Positions 1 to 8,229 of a stretch of DNA of 64,000 nucleotides are shown here, in pieces (position 1 is the stretch's first letter; the number at the start of each line of letters is the position of its first letter). Source of the stretch: Lachnospiraceae bacterium XBB2008 (lineage in GTDB: Bacteria > Bacillota > Clostridia > Lachnospirales > Lachnospiraceae); the NCBI GenBank assembly GCA_900102235.1, contig FMVL01000009.1, positions 1-64,000 of the forward strand, given 5' to 3'. The notes beneath the pieces are model-generated. The model saw only the letters and a list, made by a program, of their open reading frames with translations. It had not been told where the DNA came from and made no database searches. Position numbers and translations under genes: made by a program.

Positions 1-258
1 GGATATTTGAGAGGAGCTGCCCTTAGTACGAGAGGACCGGGGTGGACGGACCACTGGTGTATCTGTTAGGAACCAATCCTATGGCAGAGTAGCCAAGTCC
101 GGCAGGGATAAACGCTGAAGGCATCTAAGCGTGAAGCCCCCCTCAAGATGAGATATCCCAACATGTAAGACCCCTTGAAGACTACGAGGTAGATAGGCTT
201 AAGGTGTAAGTGCAGTAATGTATTCAGCTGATAAGTACTAATAGGTCGAGGGCTTCAT
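1..258 (+). rRNA. rrl: 23S ribosomal RNA, 3' end (partial)
   Basis: The window opens inside the last part of a large-subunit rRNA gene. The sarcin-ricin loop sequence AGTACGAGAGGACC lies at about 26-39, and the conserved 3' domain follows, including the GTTAGGAACCAATCC and GGCATCTAAGCGTGAA stretches. The last recognisable conserved part is ACTAATAGGTCGAGGGCTT at about 236-255. The 5' part is outside the window, and the exact 3' end is uncertain by several bases. Confidence 0.96.
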
Positions 259-451
259 CAAGATAGGATTTGTAGAGATATTTCTCGGTGGTTTTCAAAA
301 ACACGATAACAATGCACGAATGCATCCTCTCTCGGTACTGCTGCGCAGCACCTCGCGACGTTGCATTCGCATTATGATTCGAGACGCATCTATCCGATGA
401 TGAGCAAGCTCTCATCGGATCTCTGCTTACTCGAATCGCATTGCTCACTAT
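259..451 (+). other. rRNA-tRNA spacer without a 5S gene
   Basis: This spacer would normally carry a 5S gene in a 16S-23S-5S operon. I find none of the 5S signatures here. Instead there are nested inverted repeats: CGAATGCA near 319 pairs with TGCATTCG near 362, GATTCGA near 377 pairs with TCGAATC near 431, and inside the latter TCCGATGATGAG pairs with CTCTCATCGGA. These may be RNA processing stems for release of the 23S 3' end and the downstream tRNAs. No protein gene is supported in this stretch. Confidence 0.55.
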
Positions 452-523
452 TCCTCGATAGCTCAATGGTAGAGCATTCGGCTGTTAACCGAAGGGTTGC
501 TGGTTCGAGCCCAGCTCGGGGAG
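452..523 (+). tRNA. tRNA-Asn (anticodon GTT)
   Basis: A full cloverleaf can be drawn. The acceptor arm TCCTCGA pairs with TCGGGGA, the D-loop contains AGCTCAATGGTAGAGC, the anticodon stem TTCGG/CCGAA encloses the loop CTGTTAA (anticodon GTT), and the T-arm contains GGTTCGAGCC. The discriminator base is G. CCA is not encoded, since CTC follows. It lies downstream of the 23S gene and is probably part of the rRNA transcript. Confidence 0.96.
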
Positions 524-547
524 CTCTAAGGTTAACAGGAATAATAT

Positions 548-621
548 GGACCTTTAGCTCAGTTGGTTAGAGCAACCGGCTCATAACCGGTCGGTCCTGG
601 GTTCGAGTCCCCGAAGGTCCA
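548..621 (+). tRNA. tRNA-Met (anticodon CAT)
   Basis: The acceptor arm GGACCTT pairs with AAGGTCC, the anticodon arm CCGG/CCGG encloses the CAT anticodon, and the T-loop is GGTTCGAGTCC. The discriminator is A and CCA is not encoded. The first acceptor pair is normal (G-C), and the anticodon stem lacks the three G-C pairs typical of initiator tRNA, so elongator Met is the best call. A lysidine-modified tRNA-Ile2 would also carry CAT and cannot be fully excluded by eye. Confidence 0.93.
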
Positions 622-629
622 CGATCAAT

Positions 630-675
630 ACAGCCTCTGCGATGTTTTATATGGCATCTCAGAGGCTGTTATAGT
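630..675 (+). terminator. Terminator-like hairpin after the tRNAs
   Basis: ACAGCCTCTG at 630-639 pairs with CAGAGGCTGT at 660-669, with a further GATG/CATC pair inside. It is followed by only a short T-containing tail (TATAGTAT), so it is a weak candidate intrinsic terminator. It closes the rRNA-tRNA unit before the kinase gene at 688. Confidence 0.55.
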
Positions 676-687
676 ATCATAGACGAT

Positions 688-3459
688 ATGGGGAAGAATG
701 TTTCGGGGAAAACAAATCTGATATCATCCAAGACCATCACTGTCGTCAAGATCATTTTTTTTGTCCTTCTTGCAGTATCTGTGATCGGGCTGGTCTATTT
801 GAGCTACATTGATCATGCCAATCCTCTTGAATTCAATGAACCCGTATATATCGACAGTTGGACGGTTACCGATCCTGACGGTAATGTATTTGAATCCGGC
901 GATTTTTATCGAAACGAGGGACTGCTCAGGGGAACTTTTACCATGGATTCCGTTCTTCCGGATGGTATCTCCGATGATTCCTACTTCTGCGTAGTAGTGG
1001 GCGGAGATGTTGCGGTATATATCAATGATGTACTCAGGAAGGATTTTGTTGAATCCCGTGATATCCCGTTACCTGGCGGCTGCGTAAAACGATTCTACAT
1101 GCTCGTTCCCCTTACTCCCGGCGATTCCGGTGCGCATATCAGACTCGTCCGCATAGGAACGACCAGGCGCGGGTATGTATATCAGGATACTTTTGTCACG
1201 ACCAGCGGCGGATTTGTCATGTACATGATGTCCAATTACGGACTCTCACTCATGCTCGCCGAGATCCTTCTTATATTTTCCGGAGTTCTTGCCATCTTAA
1301 GTTTATCCATGATGATCCTGTACAGAAGGCGGATCGATCTGCTGTACGGATCCATGTCCATACTTGTGATCTCGGGATGGCTGATCACCAATTCTTTTGT
1401 CTATCCGTTCCTGTACGGGCATTACCATATCGACGGGATCATGAACTATATCCTCTGTCTGATGATGCCGTTCAGTTTGATCTTTTATCTTGATGCACTT
1501 CAGCACGGCAGATATCGGAAGGTCATGACTGCCGTTTCATGCATAGCTGCGGTCAACCTTATCGTATGGCCTATCCTTCATTTCACCGAGACATTTGCTT
1601 TTCCGCGCGCGCTAATATATATCGATGCTTTTCTCGGTATCGAACTTCTGACGGTTGCCGGAGTTCTCGTGGCGGATGTGATAAAGGGCGGAGTGAAGGA
1701 GTACAGATATACCGCTATCGGATTTGCAGGATTCTTCGTCTGCGGTGTGGCTGAGATAGCGATCTTAAACTTCATGCCCATAATGAATGAGAATATCCCG
1801 ATGCTGATCGGCCTGGCTTTCATACTCGGTCTGGCCGTAGTCCAGCAGATCGACGATCTGAGGAGAATGCGTGAGGAAGGACAGCGCGCTATGGATCTGT
1901 CCGAAGCCAAGACCAAGTTCCTGGCCAGCATGTCGCATGAGATCCGCACACCTATAAATGCCGTTCTCGGAATGAACGAGATGATCCTTCGTGAAAACAA
2001 GGATCCCGTGATAGATGAGTATGCAAACAGCGTCAAGAGTTCCGGACAAATGCTTCTCATGCTCGTAAATGATGTACTCGATTTTTCCAAGATAGAAGCA
2101 GGAAAAATGGAGATCAGCAAAGCGGAATATACTTTTTCGGAGCTTCTTCGCAACATCATGCCCATGCTCAAAGAACGTGCCGATGAAAAGAACCTGAAGC
2201 TTCAGCTGATGTTCTCGAGCGAAGTTCCGGACGGACAGATCGGAGACGGATTCAGGATAAGACAGATCCTCATCAATCTGATCAATAATGCGATCAAATA
2301 TACCGATGAAGGCGCTGTAACGCTCATGCTCGGCGGAGAATATACCGGCGATGATTCGTATCTTCTAAAGATGAGCGTCAAGGATACCGGGCGGGGTATA
2401 AGTGAGGAAGATCAGAAGACTCTGTTTGAAGCTTTTGCACGCGCCGATGTCAAGAAGAACAGAAGCATAGAGGGCACGGGCCTGGGACTTGCGATAGTCA
2501 AGAGCATCGTGGATTCCATGGAAGGTGAGATAGAAGTCTTCAGCAGGTACGGAGAAGGATCGGAGTTTATCGTGCATCTTCCCGTCGGAGTATACGATAA
2601 GACTCCGTTGAACGGGGACTACGATAAGAATGCCGGCAGCACAGCATCGAGTGAGAACGTTAGTGATTATAAGGCTCCCAATGCTGCTATACTCGCTGTT
2701 GATGATAACAATTCCAACTTAAAGATCGTCAAGTTGTTCCTCAAGCGCGTGGGTATCGTACCCGATCTGTGTGACGGCGGTCTTAAGGCTGTTGAGATGT
2801 GCAGGGCGCGGCGTTATGATCTGATACTTCTCGATCATATGATGCCCGATCCGGACGGAATAAAGACTCTGAGTCTGATAAGGGGAGATGACACCTCTCT
2901 TAACAAAGACACGCCGGTCATCGTTCTTACCGCCAACGCTCTGGCGGGAAGCAGGAAAATGTATCTGGATGCCGGGTTCATCGATTATCTGACCAAACCG
3001 ATCGACTCGTCGCTCCTCGAGCAGACGATAAAGCAGTATCTGCCCGCGGATAAAGTACTTGAGTCGATGGGGACAGCGGCGGAGAGTACCTTTAAGCCGA
3101 CAAAGACCGCAACACTGCGTGAGCGGCTTGAGACGATAGACGGGCTGGATTATGAGACCGCCATGGGATTTACCGGAAATGACGAGGAACTTTTGCAGGA
3201 GATGGTAGAGACCATCGCAGCGGAATGCGATGAAAAAATAGATATCATGCGGAGTTGCGTCGCAAACGAAGACTGGAAGGGATATATGCTGGAGACTCAT
3301 TCGATCAAAGGACTTATGGCGTCGATCGGACTGAGATCCATGAGCGAGAGGGCAAAGAAACACGAATTTGCGGCCAAAGATAATGATGTTGAATTCATTA
3401 AGTCGGAATGCGAAGATTTCTTTGCCGCGTACAGGGAAGTCTGCAGCCGGCTGGATTGA
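688..3459 (+). CDS. Hybrid sensor histidine kinase (7TM, HisKA, HATPase, REC, Hpt)
   Basis: This is a 923-residue multi-step phosphorelay kinase. A first membrane segment lies near residues 18-42. An extracytoplasmic domain of about 130 residues follows, then a bundle of hydrophobic segments from about 185 to 390, an arrangement like 7TM-DISM sensors. The cytoplasmic part has HisKA with MSHEIRTPINAVLGM (His417), an ATPase domain with DTGRGI and GTGLGLAI, a receiver with LILLDHMMP (Asp716), and a C-terminal Hpt domain with THSIKG (His871). No DNA-binding regulator is adjacent, so the output is unknown. The ATG at 688 lacks a clear ribosome binding site, but no better start is visible. The downstream ABC exporter begins 8 bases after the stop, which suggests a shared transcript. 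Confidence 0.92.
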   Translation: MGKNVSGKTNLISSKTITVVKIIFFVLLAVSVIGLVYLSYIDHANPLEFNEPVYIDSWTVTDPDGNVFESGDFYRNEGLLRGTFTMDSVLPDGISDDSYFCVVVGGDVAVYINDVLRKDFVESRDIPLPGGCVKRFYMLVPLTPGDSGAHIRLVRIGTTRRGYVYQDTFVTTSGGFVMYMMSNYGLSLMLAEILLIFSGVLAILSLSMMILYRRRIDLLYGSMSILVISGWLITNSFVYPFLYGHYHIDGIMNYILCLMMPFSLIFYLDALQHGRYRKVMTAVSCIAAVNLIVWPILHFTETFAFPRALIYIDAFLGIELLTVAGVLVADVIKGGVKEYRYTAIGFAGFFVCGVAEIAILNFMPIMNENIPMLIGLAFILGLAVVQQIDDLRRMREEGQRAMDLSEAKTKFLASMSHEIRTPINAVLGMNEMILRENKDPVIDEYANSVKSSGQMLLMLVNDVLDFSKIEAGKMEISKAEYTFSELLRNIMPMLKERADEKNLKLQLMFSSEVPDGQIGDGFRIRQILINLINNAIKYTDEGAVTLMLGGEYTGDDSYLLKMSVKDTGRGISEEDQKTLFEAFARADVKKNRSIEGTGLGLAIVKSIVDSMEGEIEVFSRYGEGSEFIVHLPVGVYDKTPLNGDYDKNAGSTASSENVSDYKAPNAAILAVDDNNSNLKIVKLFLKRVGIVPDLCDGGLKAVEMCRARRYDLILLDHMMPDPDGIKTLSLIRGDDTSLNKDTPVIVLTANALAGSRKMYLDAGFIDYLTKPIDSSLLEQTIKQYLPADKVLESMGTAAESTFKPTKTATLRERLETIDGLDYETAMGFTGNDEELLQEMVETIAAECDEKIDIMRSCVANEDWKGYMLETHSIKGLMASIGLRSMSERAKKHEFAAKDNDVEFIKSECEDFFAAYREVCSRLD

Positions 3460-3467
3460 GGTGTGAG

Positions 3468-5192
3468 ATGAAAATGCTGTGGCGCTTAAGCCGGGAGGCG
3501 ATACGTTACAGGACTCTCTATGTCATAGCGATCCTGTCGACATTTGCATTGACCGGCGTCAATCTGGCGGCTCCCAGAGTCCTTTCTGCCATGACGGGGA
3601 TCGTAAGCAACGGAGTGGACGAAGCCGGACTTTCCGTCATATGGAAACTTACCTGGATACTCGTGGCGCTGTATCTGTCACGCATCCTTTTCAGATTCCT
3701 GAGTAACTACCTTGCTCACAAAGCTGCCTGGTACCTGGTCGGTGATCTTCGGACAAAGACCTATGACAAGCTTGAGCGCATGCATCTGGGGTATTTTCAT
3801 GATAAGCAGACCGGCGACCTGATGAGCAGGATCGTCAATGATACCCGTGATTTCGAACTCCTCTATGCACATATGATCCCCGAGAGCATAACCAATATCG
3901 TGACTTTTGTGGGTGTGCTCATCGTGCTTCTTACCATCAATGCAAAACTTGCGCTCATTACCTGCGCACCGCTCCCTCTGATCTTCATATCCGGACTGAT
4001 CTTTTCCAAAAAAGTAAGGCCGTACTTCAAGATATCCCAGAAGAAGATGGGCGAGCTCAGCGGTAAGCTTCAGGATAATCTCTCGGGCATACATGAGATA
4101 CAGTCATTCGGGCGTGAAGAGTATGAGACCGAGCAGGTCAATATAAGTAATTTCGAACATATCAAGGCCATGCTCAAGGCTCTTAAGATAAGCGGGATAT
4201 TCCATCCCACGGTTGAGTTCATATCTTCGCTCGGAACGATACTGGTCGTGGCTTTCGGCGGATATCTTGCGTGGAAGGACGGCCTGAAAGTTGAGGATGT
4301 GGTCGCATTCCTTCTTTACCTCGGACTCTTTTATGCTCCTGTCACCGGACTTGCAAATCTTCTGGAAAACATGCAGCAGTCTCTGGCCGGAGCCGAGCGT
4401 GTGATGGCAGTGCTCGATGCACCCTGTGAGATAACCGACAAAGAGGGCGCCCGGCCGCTTTCAGATGTGCAGGGAGAGATAAGATTTGATCATGTGAGCT
4501 TTTCTTATGAGACCGGCGGCGTGATCCTGGACGATGTATCGTTCGTGTGTCCTCCCGGTAAGATGCTGGCTCTCGTGGGTCCGACGGGAGTCGGGAAAAC
4601 GACACTCACACAGTTGATCTCGAGGTTCTATGAGCCTACATCCGGAAAGATCATGATAGACGGTCATGATCTGAATGATGTGACCATAGAGAGCCTTCGT
4701 CAGAACATATCTCCCGTGCTTCAGGATACGTTCCTTTTCAACGGGACCATCGCGGAAAATATCGGATACGCCGTACCCGAGGCCGATATCGATGAGATAA
4801 AGGAAGCGGCAAAGACCGCCAATATCCATAACGACATCATGAACATGCCCGACGGATATGACACCCTCGTGGGAGAAAGAGGGCTGCGCCTCTCAGGCGG
4901 ACAGAAACAGCGTGTGGCCATCGCCAGAGCGATCCTTCGCAAGTCACCCGTGATCATCCTGGATGAAGCCACGGCATCAGTGGACGTTGAGACTGAGCAT
5001 CAGATACAGGAGGCCATATCCGGAATCTCCGGATCCAGGACGATCATAGCTATAGCGCACCGTCTCTCGACCATCAAAAATGCCGATAAGATACTGGTCA
5101 TAGAAGAAGGCCGTATCACCGAGAGCGGTACTCACGAGGAGCTCCTGGCGCTTAACGGCAGTTACGCCCGCATGTCCCAAATTCAGGGCTGA
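3468..5192 (+). CDS. ABC exporter, fused permease and ATPase
   Basis: A half-transporter of 574 residues. The N-terminal six-helix membrane domain (about 1-310) contains LERMHLGYFHDKQTGDLMSR, typical of MsbA/LmrA-like exporters. The ATPase domain has Walker A GPTGVGKTT (from residue 371), the ABC signature LSGGQKQR (from 475), Walker B VIILDEATASVD, and the switch histidine in AHRLSTI. The frame is open upstream to 3408, but ATG 3468 has GAGGTG five bases before it and follows the kinase stop, so it is the chosen start. It should work as a homodimer, because no second half-transporter is adjacent. The substrate cannot be read from sequence; a lipid, drug or peptide is typical of the family. 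Proximity to the sensor kinase suggests linked expression. Confidence 0.92.
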   Translation: MKMLWRLSREAIRYRTLYVIAILSTFALTGVNLAAPRVLSAMTGIVSNGVDEAGLSVIWKLTWILVALYLSRILFRFLSNYLAHKAAWYLVGDLRTKTYDKLERMHLGYFHDKQTGDLMSRIVNDTRDFELLYAHMIPESITNIVTFVGVLIVLLTINAKLALITCAPLPLIFISGLIFSKKVRPYFKISQKKMGELSGKLQDNLSGIHEIQSFGREEYETEQVNISNFEHIKAMLKALKISGIFHPTVEFISSLGTILVVAFGGYLAWKDGLKVEDVVAFLLYLGLFYAPVTGLANLLENMQQSLAGAERVMAVLDAPCEITDKEGARPLSDVQGEIRFDHVSFSYETGGVILDDVSFVCPPGKMLALVGPTGVGKTTLTQLISRFYEPTSGKIMIDGHDLNDVTIESLRQNISPVLQDTFLFNGTIAENIGYAVPEADIDEIKEAAKTANIHNDIMNMPDGYDTLVGERGLRLSGGQKQRVAIARAILRKSPVIILDEATASVDVETEHQIQEAISGISGSRTIIAIAHRLSTIKNADKILVIEEGRITESGTHEELLALNGSYARMSQIQG

Positions 5193-5206
5193 TGTACACA
5201 AATCCC

Positions 5207-5235
5207 TTGACGAAATACTAATGAATGTATATTAT
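5207..5235 (+). promoter_or_regulatory. Promoter for tRNA-Asp
   Basis: TTGACG at 5207-5212 and TATTAT at 5230-5235 are separated by exactly 17 bases, a good vegetative (SigA-type) promoter. The transcript would start near 5242 and run through a 120-base leader into tRNA-Asp. Confidence 0.75.
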
Positions 5236-5264
5236 TTATATTGCTTAATCCGAAGCGTTTTTTA

Positions 5265-5288
5265 CCGACAAAAGCCTGCTTTTGTCGG
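5265..5288 (+). other. Perfect hairpin in the tRNA-Asp leader
   Basis: CCGACAAAAG at 5265-5274 pairs perfectly with CTTTTGTCGG at 5279-5288 around a 4-base loop. It lies between the promoter and tRNA-Asp, and further GCGAAGCGC/GCGCTTCG repeats follow up to 5360. It has no T-tract after it, so it is more likely an RNA processing signal or a decayed repeat than a terminator. Confidence 0.5.
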
Positions 5289-5361
5289 AAGAGGAGAAGC
5301 CGCGAAGCGCTTGGAGCCCCGATTGTTTGAGGGGCGACGGTAGCGAAGCGCGCTTCGACGA

Positions 5362-5435
5362 GGCCCAGTGGCTCAGTTGGTTAGAGCGCCGCCCTGTCAC
5401 GGCGGAGGTCGACGGTTCAAGTCCGTTCTGGGTCG
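5362..5435 (+). tRNA. tRNA-Asp (anticodon GTC)
   Basis: The acceptor GGCCCAG pairs with CTGGGTC (one G-U), the D-arm is GCTCAGTTGGTTAGAGC, the anticodon stem CCGCC/GGCGG encloses CTGTCAC (anticodon GTC), and the T-arm contains GGTTCAAGTCC. The discriminator is G, as expected for Asp, and CCA is not encoded. The transcript ends at the hairpin immediately downstream. Confidence 0.96.
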
Positions 5436-5436
5436 T

Positions 5437-5484
5437 AAAAAACGAGTTCTTTGCCTGTAAATACTTGCAAAGTGCTCGTTTTTT
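5437..5484 (+). terminator. Terminator after tRNA-Asp
   Basis: AAAAAACGAG at 5437-5446 pairs with CTCGTTTTTT at 5475-5484. An inner CTTTGC/GCAAAG pairing extends the stem. The A-rich 5' arm and T-rich 3' arm could terminate in both directions. The next promoter is embedded in its 3' half. Confidence 0.75.
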
Positions 5485-5493
5485 GTGTAAAAT
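5465..5493 (+). promoter_or_regulatory. Promoter for tRNA-Leu nested in the preceding terminator
   Basis: TTGCAA at 5465-5470 and TAAAAT at 5488-5493 are spaced by 17 bases. The -35 lies inside the 3' half of the terminator hairpin and the -10 directly follows its T-tract. The expected start, about 5500, is 11 bases before tRNA-Leu. Confidence 0.65.
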
Positions 5494-5510
5494 AGTAATG
5501 TTCTGTGCCT

Positions 5511-5596
5511 GCCGGCATGGCGGAATTGGCAGACGCCCGGGACTTAAAATCCCGTGGGTAGTGATACCCGTGCCGGTTCGACCCCGGCTGCCGGCA
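5511..5596 (+). tRNA. tRNA-Leu (anticodon TAA)
   Basis: This is a class II tRNA of 86 bases. The acceptor GCCGGCA pairs with TGCCGGC, the anticodon stem CGGGA/TCCCG encloses CTTAAAA (anticodon TAA), the long variable arm is formed by TGGGTAGTGATACCCG, and the T-arm contains GGTTCGACCCC. The discriminator is A. CCA is not encoded. Confidence 0.96.
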
Positions 5597-5749
5597 CTGC
5601 AGTAAGCGTTTAACGCTTATTGTGATGACCGCTTGTGCGATCATCAGGTAACTCACAGCCGTTAAGGCTGTAAACACCGCCGCTCGGGTTGCGGATACTC
5701 CAACCCTTCCCTGGCGGACGGACAACTTTCATACAAAGGAGAGAAAACT
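5597..5749 (+). promoter_or_regulatory. rpsO leader with several hairpins (possible S15 autoregulation)
   Basis: This 153-base stretch holds no gene but has clear stems: TAAGCGTT/AACGCTTA near 5603-5619, GATGA/TCATC near 5623-5644, ACAGCC/GGCTGT near 5656-5672, and CCGCC/GGCGG near 5679-5717. AGGAG then lies just before ATG 5750. S15 represses its own translation through leader structures in many bacteria. That this leader does so is inference; I did not match a defined S15 motif. Confidence 0.4.
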
Positions 5750-6016
5750 ATGATTTCACCCGAAAAGAAAACAGCTATCATGAATGAGTATGCAAGGACC
5801 CCCGGCGACACAGGTTCACCTGAGGTTCAGGTTGCAGTTCTTACTGCAAGGATCGCAGAACTCACAGAGCATCTGAAGGCTAATCCCAAGGATCATCATT
5901 CAAGAAGAGGTATGCTTAAGATGATCGGTAAGAGACGTGGACTTCTTGATTATCTCAAGAGCAAAGATATCGAGAGATATCGTGAACTCATCAAGAAACT
6001 CGGCCTCAGAAAGTAA
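5750..6016 (+). CDS. rpsO: 30S ribosomal protein S15
   Basis: 88 residues, the normal length of S15. The sequence shows the family pattern: [23 protein letters not shown], then the DHHSRRGM segment that contacts 16S r[14 protein letters not shown], and a basic C-terminus ending in LGLRK. S15 is a primary binder in assembly of the 30S platform. The ribosome binding site AAAGGAGAG lies at a standard distance from ATG. It precedes pnp, the classic rpsO-pnp order, but a strong terminator separates the two, so pnp expression depends on read-through or its own promoter. Confidence 0.98.
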   Translation: MISPEKKTAIMNEYARTPGDTGSPEVQVAVLTARIAELTEHLKANPKDHHSRRGMLKMIGKRRGLLDYLKSKDIERYRELIKKLGLRK

Positions 6017-6024
6017 TCGTTTAT

Positions 6025-6054
6025 AAAGGCGGCTTTCATAAAAGCCGCCTTTTT
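6025..6054 (+). terminator. Intrinsic terminator between rpsO and pnp
   Basis: AAAGGCGGCTTT pairs with AAAGCCGCCTTT around CATA and is followed by TTTT. It is a compact GC-rich hairpin with T-tract, as expected after rpsO. Confidence 0.88.
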
Positions 6055-6061
6055 AACTTAT

Positions 6062-6080
6062 CATACATGCCGAATGTATG
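6062..6080 (+). other. Hairpin in the pnp leader
   Basis: CATACAT at 6062-6068 pairs with ATGTATG at 6074-6080 around GCCGA. It lies 42 bases before the pnp start. In other bacteria a leader stem of pnp is the target of RNase III and PNPase autoregulation. A similar role here is inference. Confidence 0.4.
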
Positions 6081-6122
6081 GTTTATTCACAAGAAGCCTG
6101 TATCCAGGCAGAAGGAGAAAAT

Positions 6123-8213
6123 ATGTATAAGACTTACACAATGGAACTGGCCGGACGTACACTCAAGGTAGACATCGGCCGCGTAGGCAAGCAGGCTAAC
6201 GGATGTGCTTTCATGCAGTATGGAGACACCACCGTTTTAAGCACTGCTACCGCATCGGAGAAGCCCAGGGATGGCATCGATTTCTTCCCTTGCTCGGTTG
6301 AGTATGAGGAGAAATTCTACTCCGTAGGAAAGATCCCCGGAGGGTTTAACAAGAGAGAAGGTAAGGCATCCGAGAATGCTGTTCTTACCAGCCGTGTTAT
6401 CGACCGCCCCATGCGTCCTCTTTTCCCCAAGGATTATCGCAATGATGTGACACTCAACAACATGGTCATGGCAGTTGATCCCGCATGCCGCCCCGAGCTG
6501 GTAGCTATGCTGGGTACATCCATTGCTACATGTATATCCGATATTCCTTTTGACGGTCCCGTAGCCATGACTCAGGTCGGCATGGTGAACGGCGAGTTCA
6601 TCGTTAACCCCGGTCAGGCTGATTGGGATAACGGAGATCTCAAGCTTACCGTAGCTTCTACCGCTACCAAGGTCATCATGATCGAAGCAGGCGCCAACAT
6701 CATTCCCGAGGCTAAGATGATCGAAGCCATCTACATGGCAGACAGCATCAACAAGAAGATCGTTGAGTTCATCAACGGTATCGTTGCCGAGGTTGGTAAG
6801 CCGAAGCACGCTTATGAGAGCTGCGCTATTCCCGAGGAACTCTTTAACGCTATGAAAGAGATCGTTCCTCCGGCAGAGATGGAAACAGCTGTATTTACCG
6901 ATGAGAAGCAGGTTCGCGAGGAGAACATCCGCAACATCACAGCCAGACTTGAAGAAGCTTTTGCAGATAAGGAAGACTGGCTTGCCATCCTCGGCGAGGC
7001 TATTTATCAGTATGAGAAAAAGACAGTCCGCAAGATGATCTTAAAGGATCACAAGCGTCCCGACGGCAGACAGATCACCGAGATCAGACCTCTGGCCGCT
7101 GAAGTTGACCTGATCCCCAGAGTACACGGTTCATCCATGTTTACCCGCGGACAGACTCAGATCTGTGATGTTGTTACCCTTGCTCCTCTTTCCGAGGCTC
7201 AGAAGGTTGACGGACTTGATCCTAACATCACACAGAAGAGATACATCCATCACTATAACTTCCCCGCATATTCTGTGGGCGAGACCAAGGTAAGCCGCGG
7301 TCCCGGACGTCGTGAGATAGGTCACGGTGCTCTTGCAGAGCGTGCACTTATCCCCGTACTTCCCAGCGAAGAGGAATTCCCTTATGCGATCCGTGCCGTA
7401 TCCGAGACCTTCGAGTCCAACGGATCTACATCGATGGCTTCCACCTGTGCATCATGTATGTCACTGATGGCTGCAGGTGTTCCGATCAAGGCTATGGTCG
7501 CAGGTATTTCCTGCGGTCTGGTTACAGGCGATACCGATGATGATTTCGTACTTCTTACCGATATCCAGGGTCTCGAGGACTTCTTCGGTGACATGGACTT
7601 CAAGGTAACCGGTACTACCGAAGGTATCACTGCGATCCAGATGGATATCAAGATCCACGGTCTGACCCGTGAGATCGTTGAGGGCGCTATCGCAAGATGC
7701 CGTGAAGCAAGACTCTTCATCATGGATAACTGCATGAAGCCCGCTATTTCCGAACCCAGACCGACCGTTAACAAGTATGCTCCCAAGATCATCTCCATGC
7801 AGATCGATCCCGAGAAGATCGGTGAGGTTGTCGGACAGCGCGGTAAGACCATCAACGAGATCATCGCAAGATGTGACGTTAAGATCGATATCACCGATGA
7901 CGGTAATGTATCCATCTGCGGTACCGATCAGGACAATATGGATAAAGCCAAGAAGATGATCGAGATCATCACTACCGAATTCGAGCAGGGCCAGGTATTC
8001 ACCGGAACCGTTGTAAGCATCAAGGAATTTGGTGCATTCATCGAGTTCGCACCCGGCAAGGAAGGTATGGTACATATCTCCAAGATAGCTAAGGAACGTA
8101 TCAATCATGTGGAGGATGTACTTACTCTCGGCGATACAGTTACAGTAGTTTGTCTTGGCAAAGACCGCATGGGTCGTATATCATTCTCTATGAAGGATGT
8201 GGCCCAGCAATAA
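6123..8213 (+). CDS. pnp: Polyribonucleotide nucleotidyltransferase (PNPase)
   Basis: About 696 residues, standard for PNPase, which degrades RNA 3' to 5' with phosphate as a homotrimer in the cytoplasm. Two RNase PH-like domains are visible: the first contains VIDRPMRPLFPKDYRNDV, the second RGQTQICDVVTLAP and SNGSTSMASTCASCMSLMAAGVP with the GDTDDDF catalytic acidic cluster. A KH domain (GKTINEIIARCDVKIDI) and an S1 domain (VKEFGAFIEF-type, KEGMVHISKIA) end the protein. The frame is open from 6078, but ATG 6123 has GAAGGAG at the right distance and gives the usual N-terminus (YKTYTMELAGR), so it is preferred. Confidence 0.97.
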   Translation: MYKTYTMELAGRTLKVDIGRVGKQANGCAFMQYGDTTVLSTATASEKPRDGIDFFPCSVEYEEKFYSVGKIPGGFNKREGKASENAVLTSRVIDRPMRPLFPKDYRNDVTLNNMVMAVDPACRPELVAMLGTSIATCISDIPFDGPVAMTQVGMVNGEFIVNPGQADWDNGDLKLTVASTATKVIMIEAGANIIPEAKMIEAIYMADSINKKIVEFINGIVAEVGKPKHAYESCAIPEELFNAMKEIVPPAEMETAVFTDEKQVREENIRNITARLEEAFADKEDWLAILGEAIYQYEKKTVRKMILKDHKRPDGRQITEIRPLAAEVDLIPRVHGSSMFTRGQTQICDVVTLAPLSEAQKVDGLDPNITQKRYIHHYNFPAYSVGETKVSRGPGRREIGHGALAERALIPVLPSEEEFPYAIRAVSETFESNGSTSMASTCASCMSLMAAGVPIKAMVAGISCGLVTGDTDDDFVLLTDIQGLEDFFGDMDFKVTGTTEGITAIQMDIKIHGLTREIVEGAIARCREARLFIMDNCMKPAISEPRPTVNKYAPKIISMQIDPEKIGEVVGQRGKTINEIIARCDVKIDITDDGNVSICGTDQDNMDKAKKMIEIITTEFEQGQVFTGTVVSIKEFGAFIEFAPGKEGMVHISKIAKERINHVEDVLTLGDTVTVVCLGKDRMGRISFSMKDVAQQ

Positions 8214-8229
8214 GTAGTCAGAGGGATAT

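Noticed and set aside
361-570. Open frame of 69 codons across the rRNA-tRNA spacer and tRNA-Asn
   Set aside because: It runs through a clear tRNA gene and has no ribosome binding site; it is a chance frame.
1578-2171. Minus-strand frame of 197 codons opposite the hybrid kinase
   Set aside because: It is the mirror of a well-supported coding region with composition typical of antisense frames, and it has no motif.
5282-5605. Open frame of 107 codons covering tRNA-Asp and tRNA-Leu
   Set aside because: Both tRNAs fold perfectly and lie in this stretch, so protein coding is not credible.
7461-8108. Minus-strand frame of 215 codons opposite pnp
   Set aside because: It lies fully inside the conserved pnp coding sequence and has no recognisable domain.
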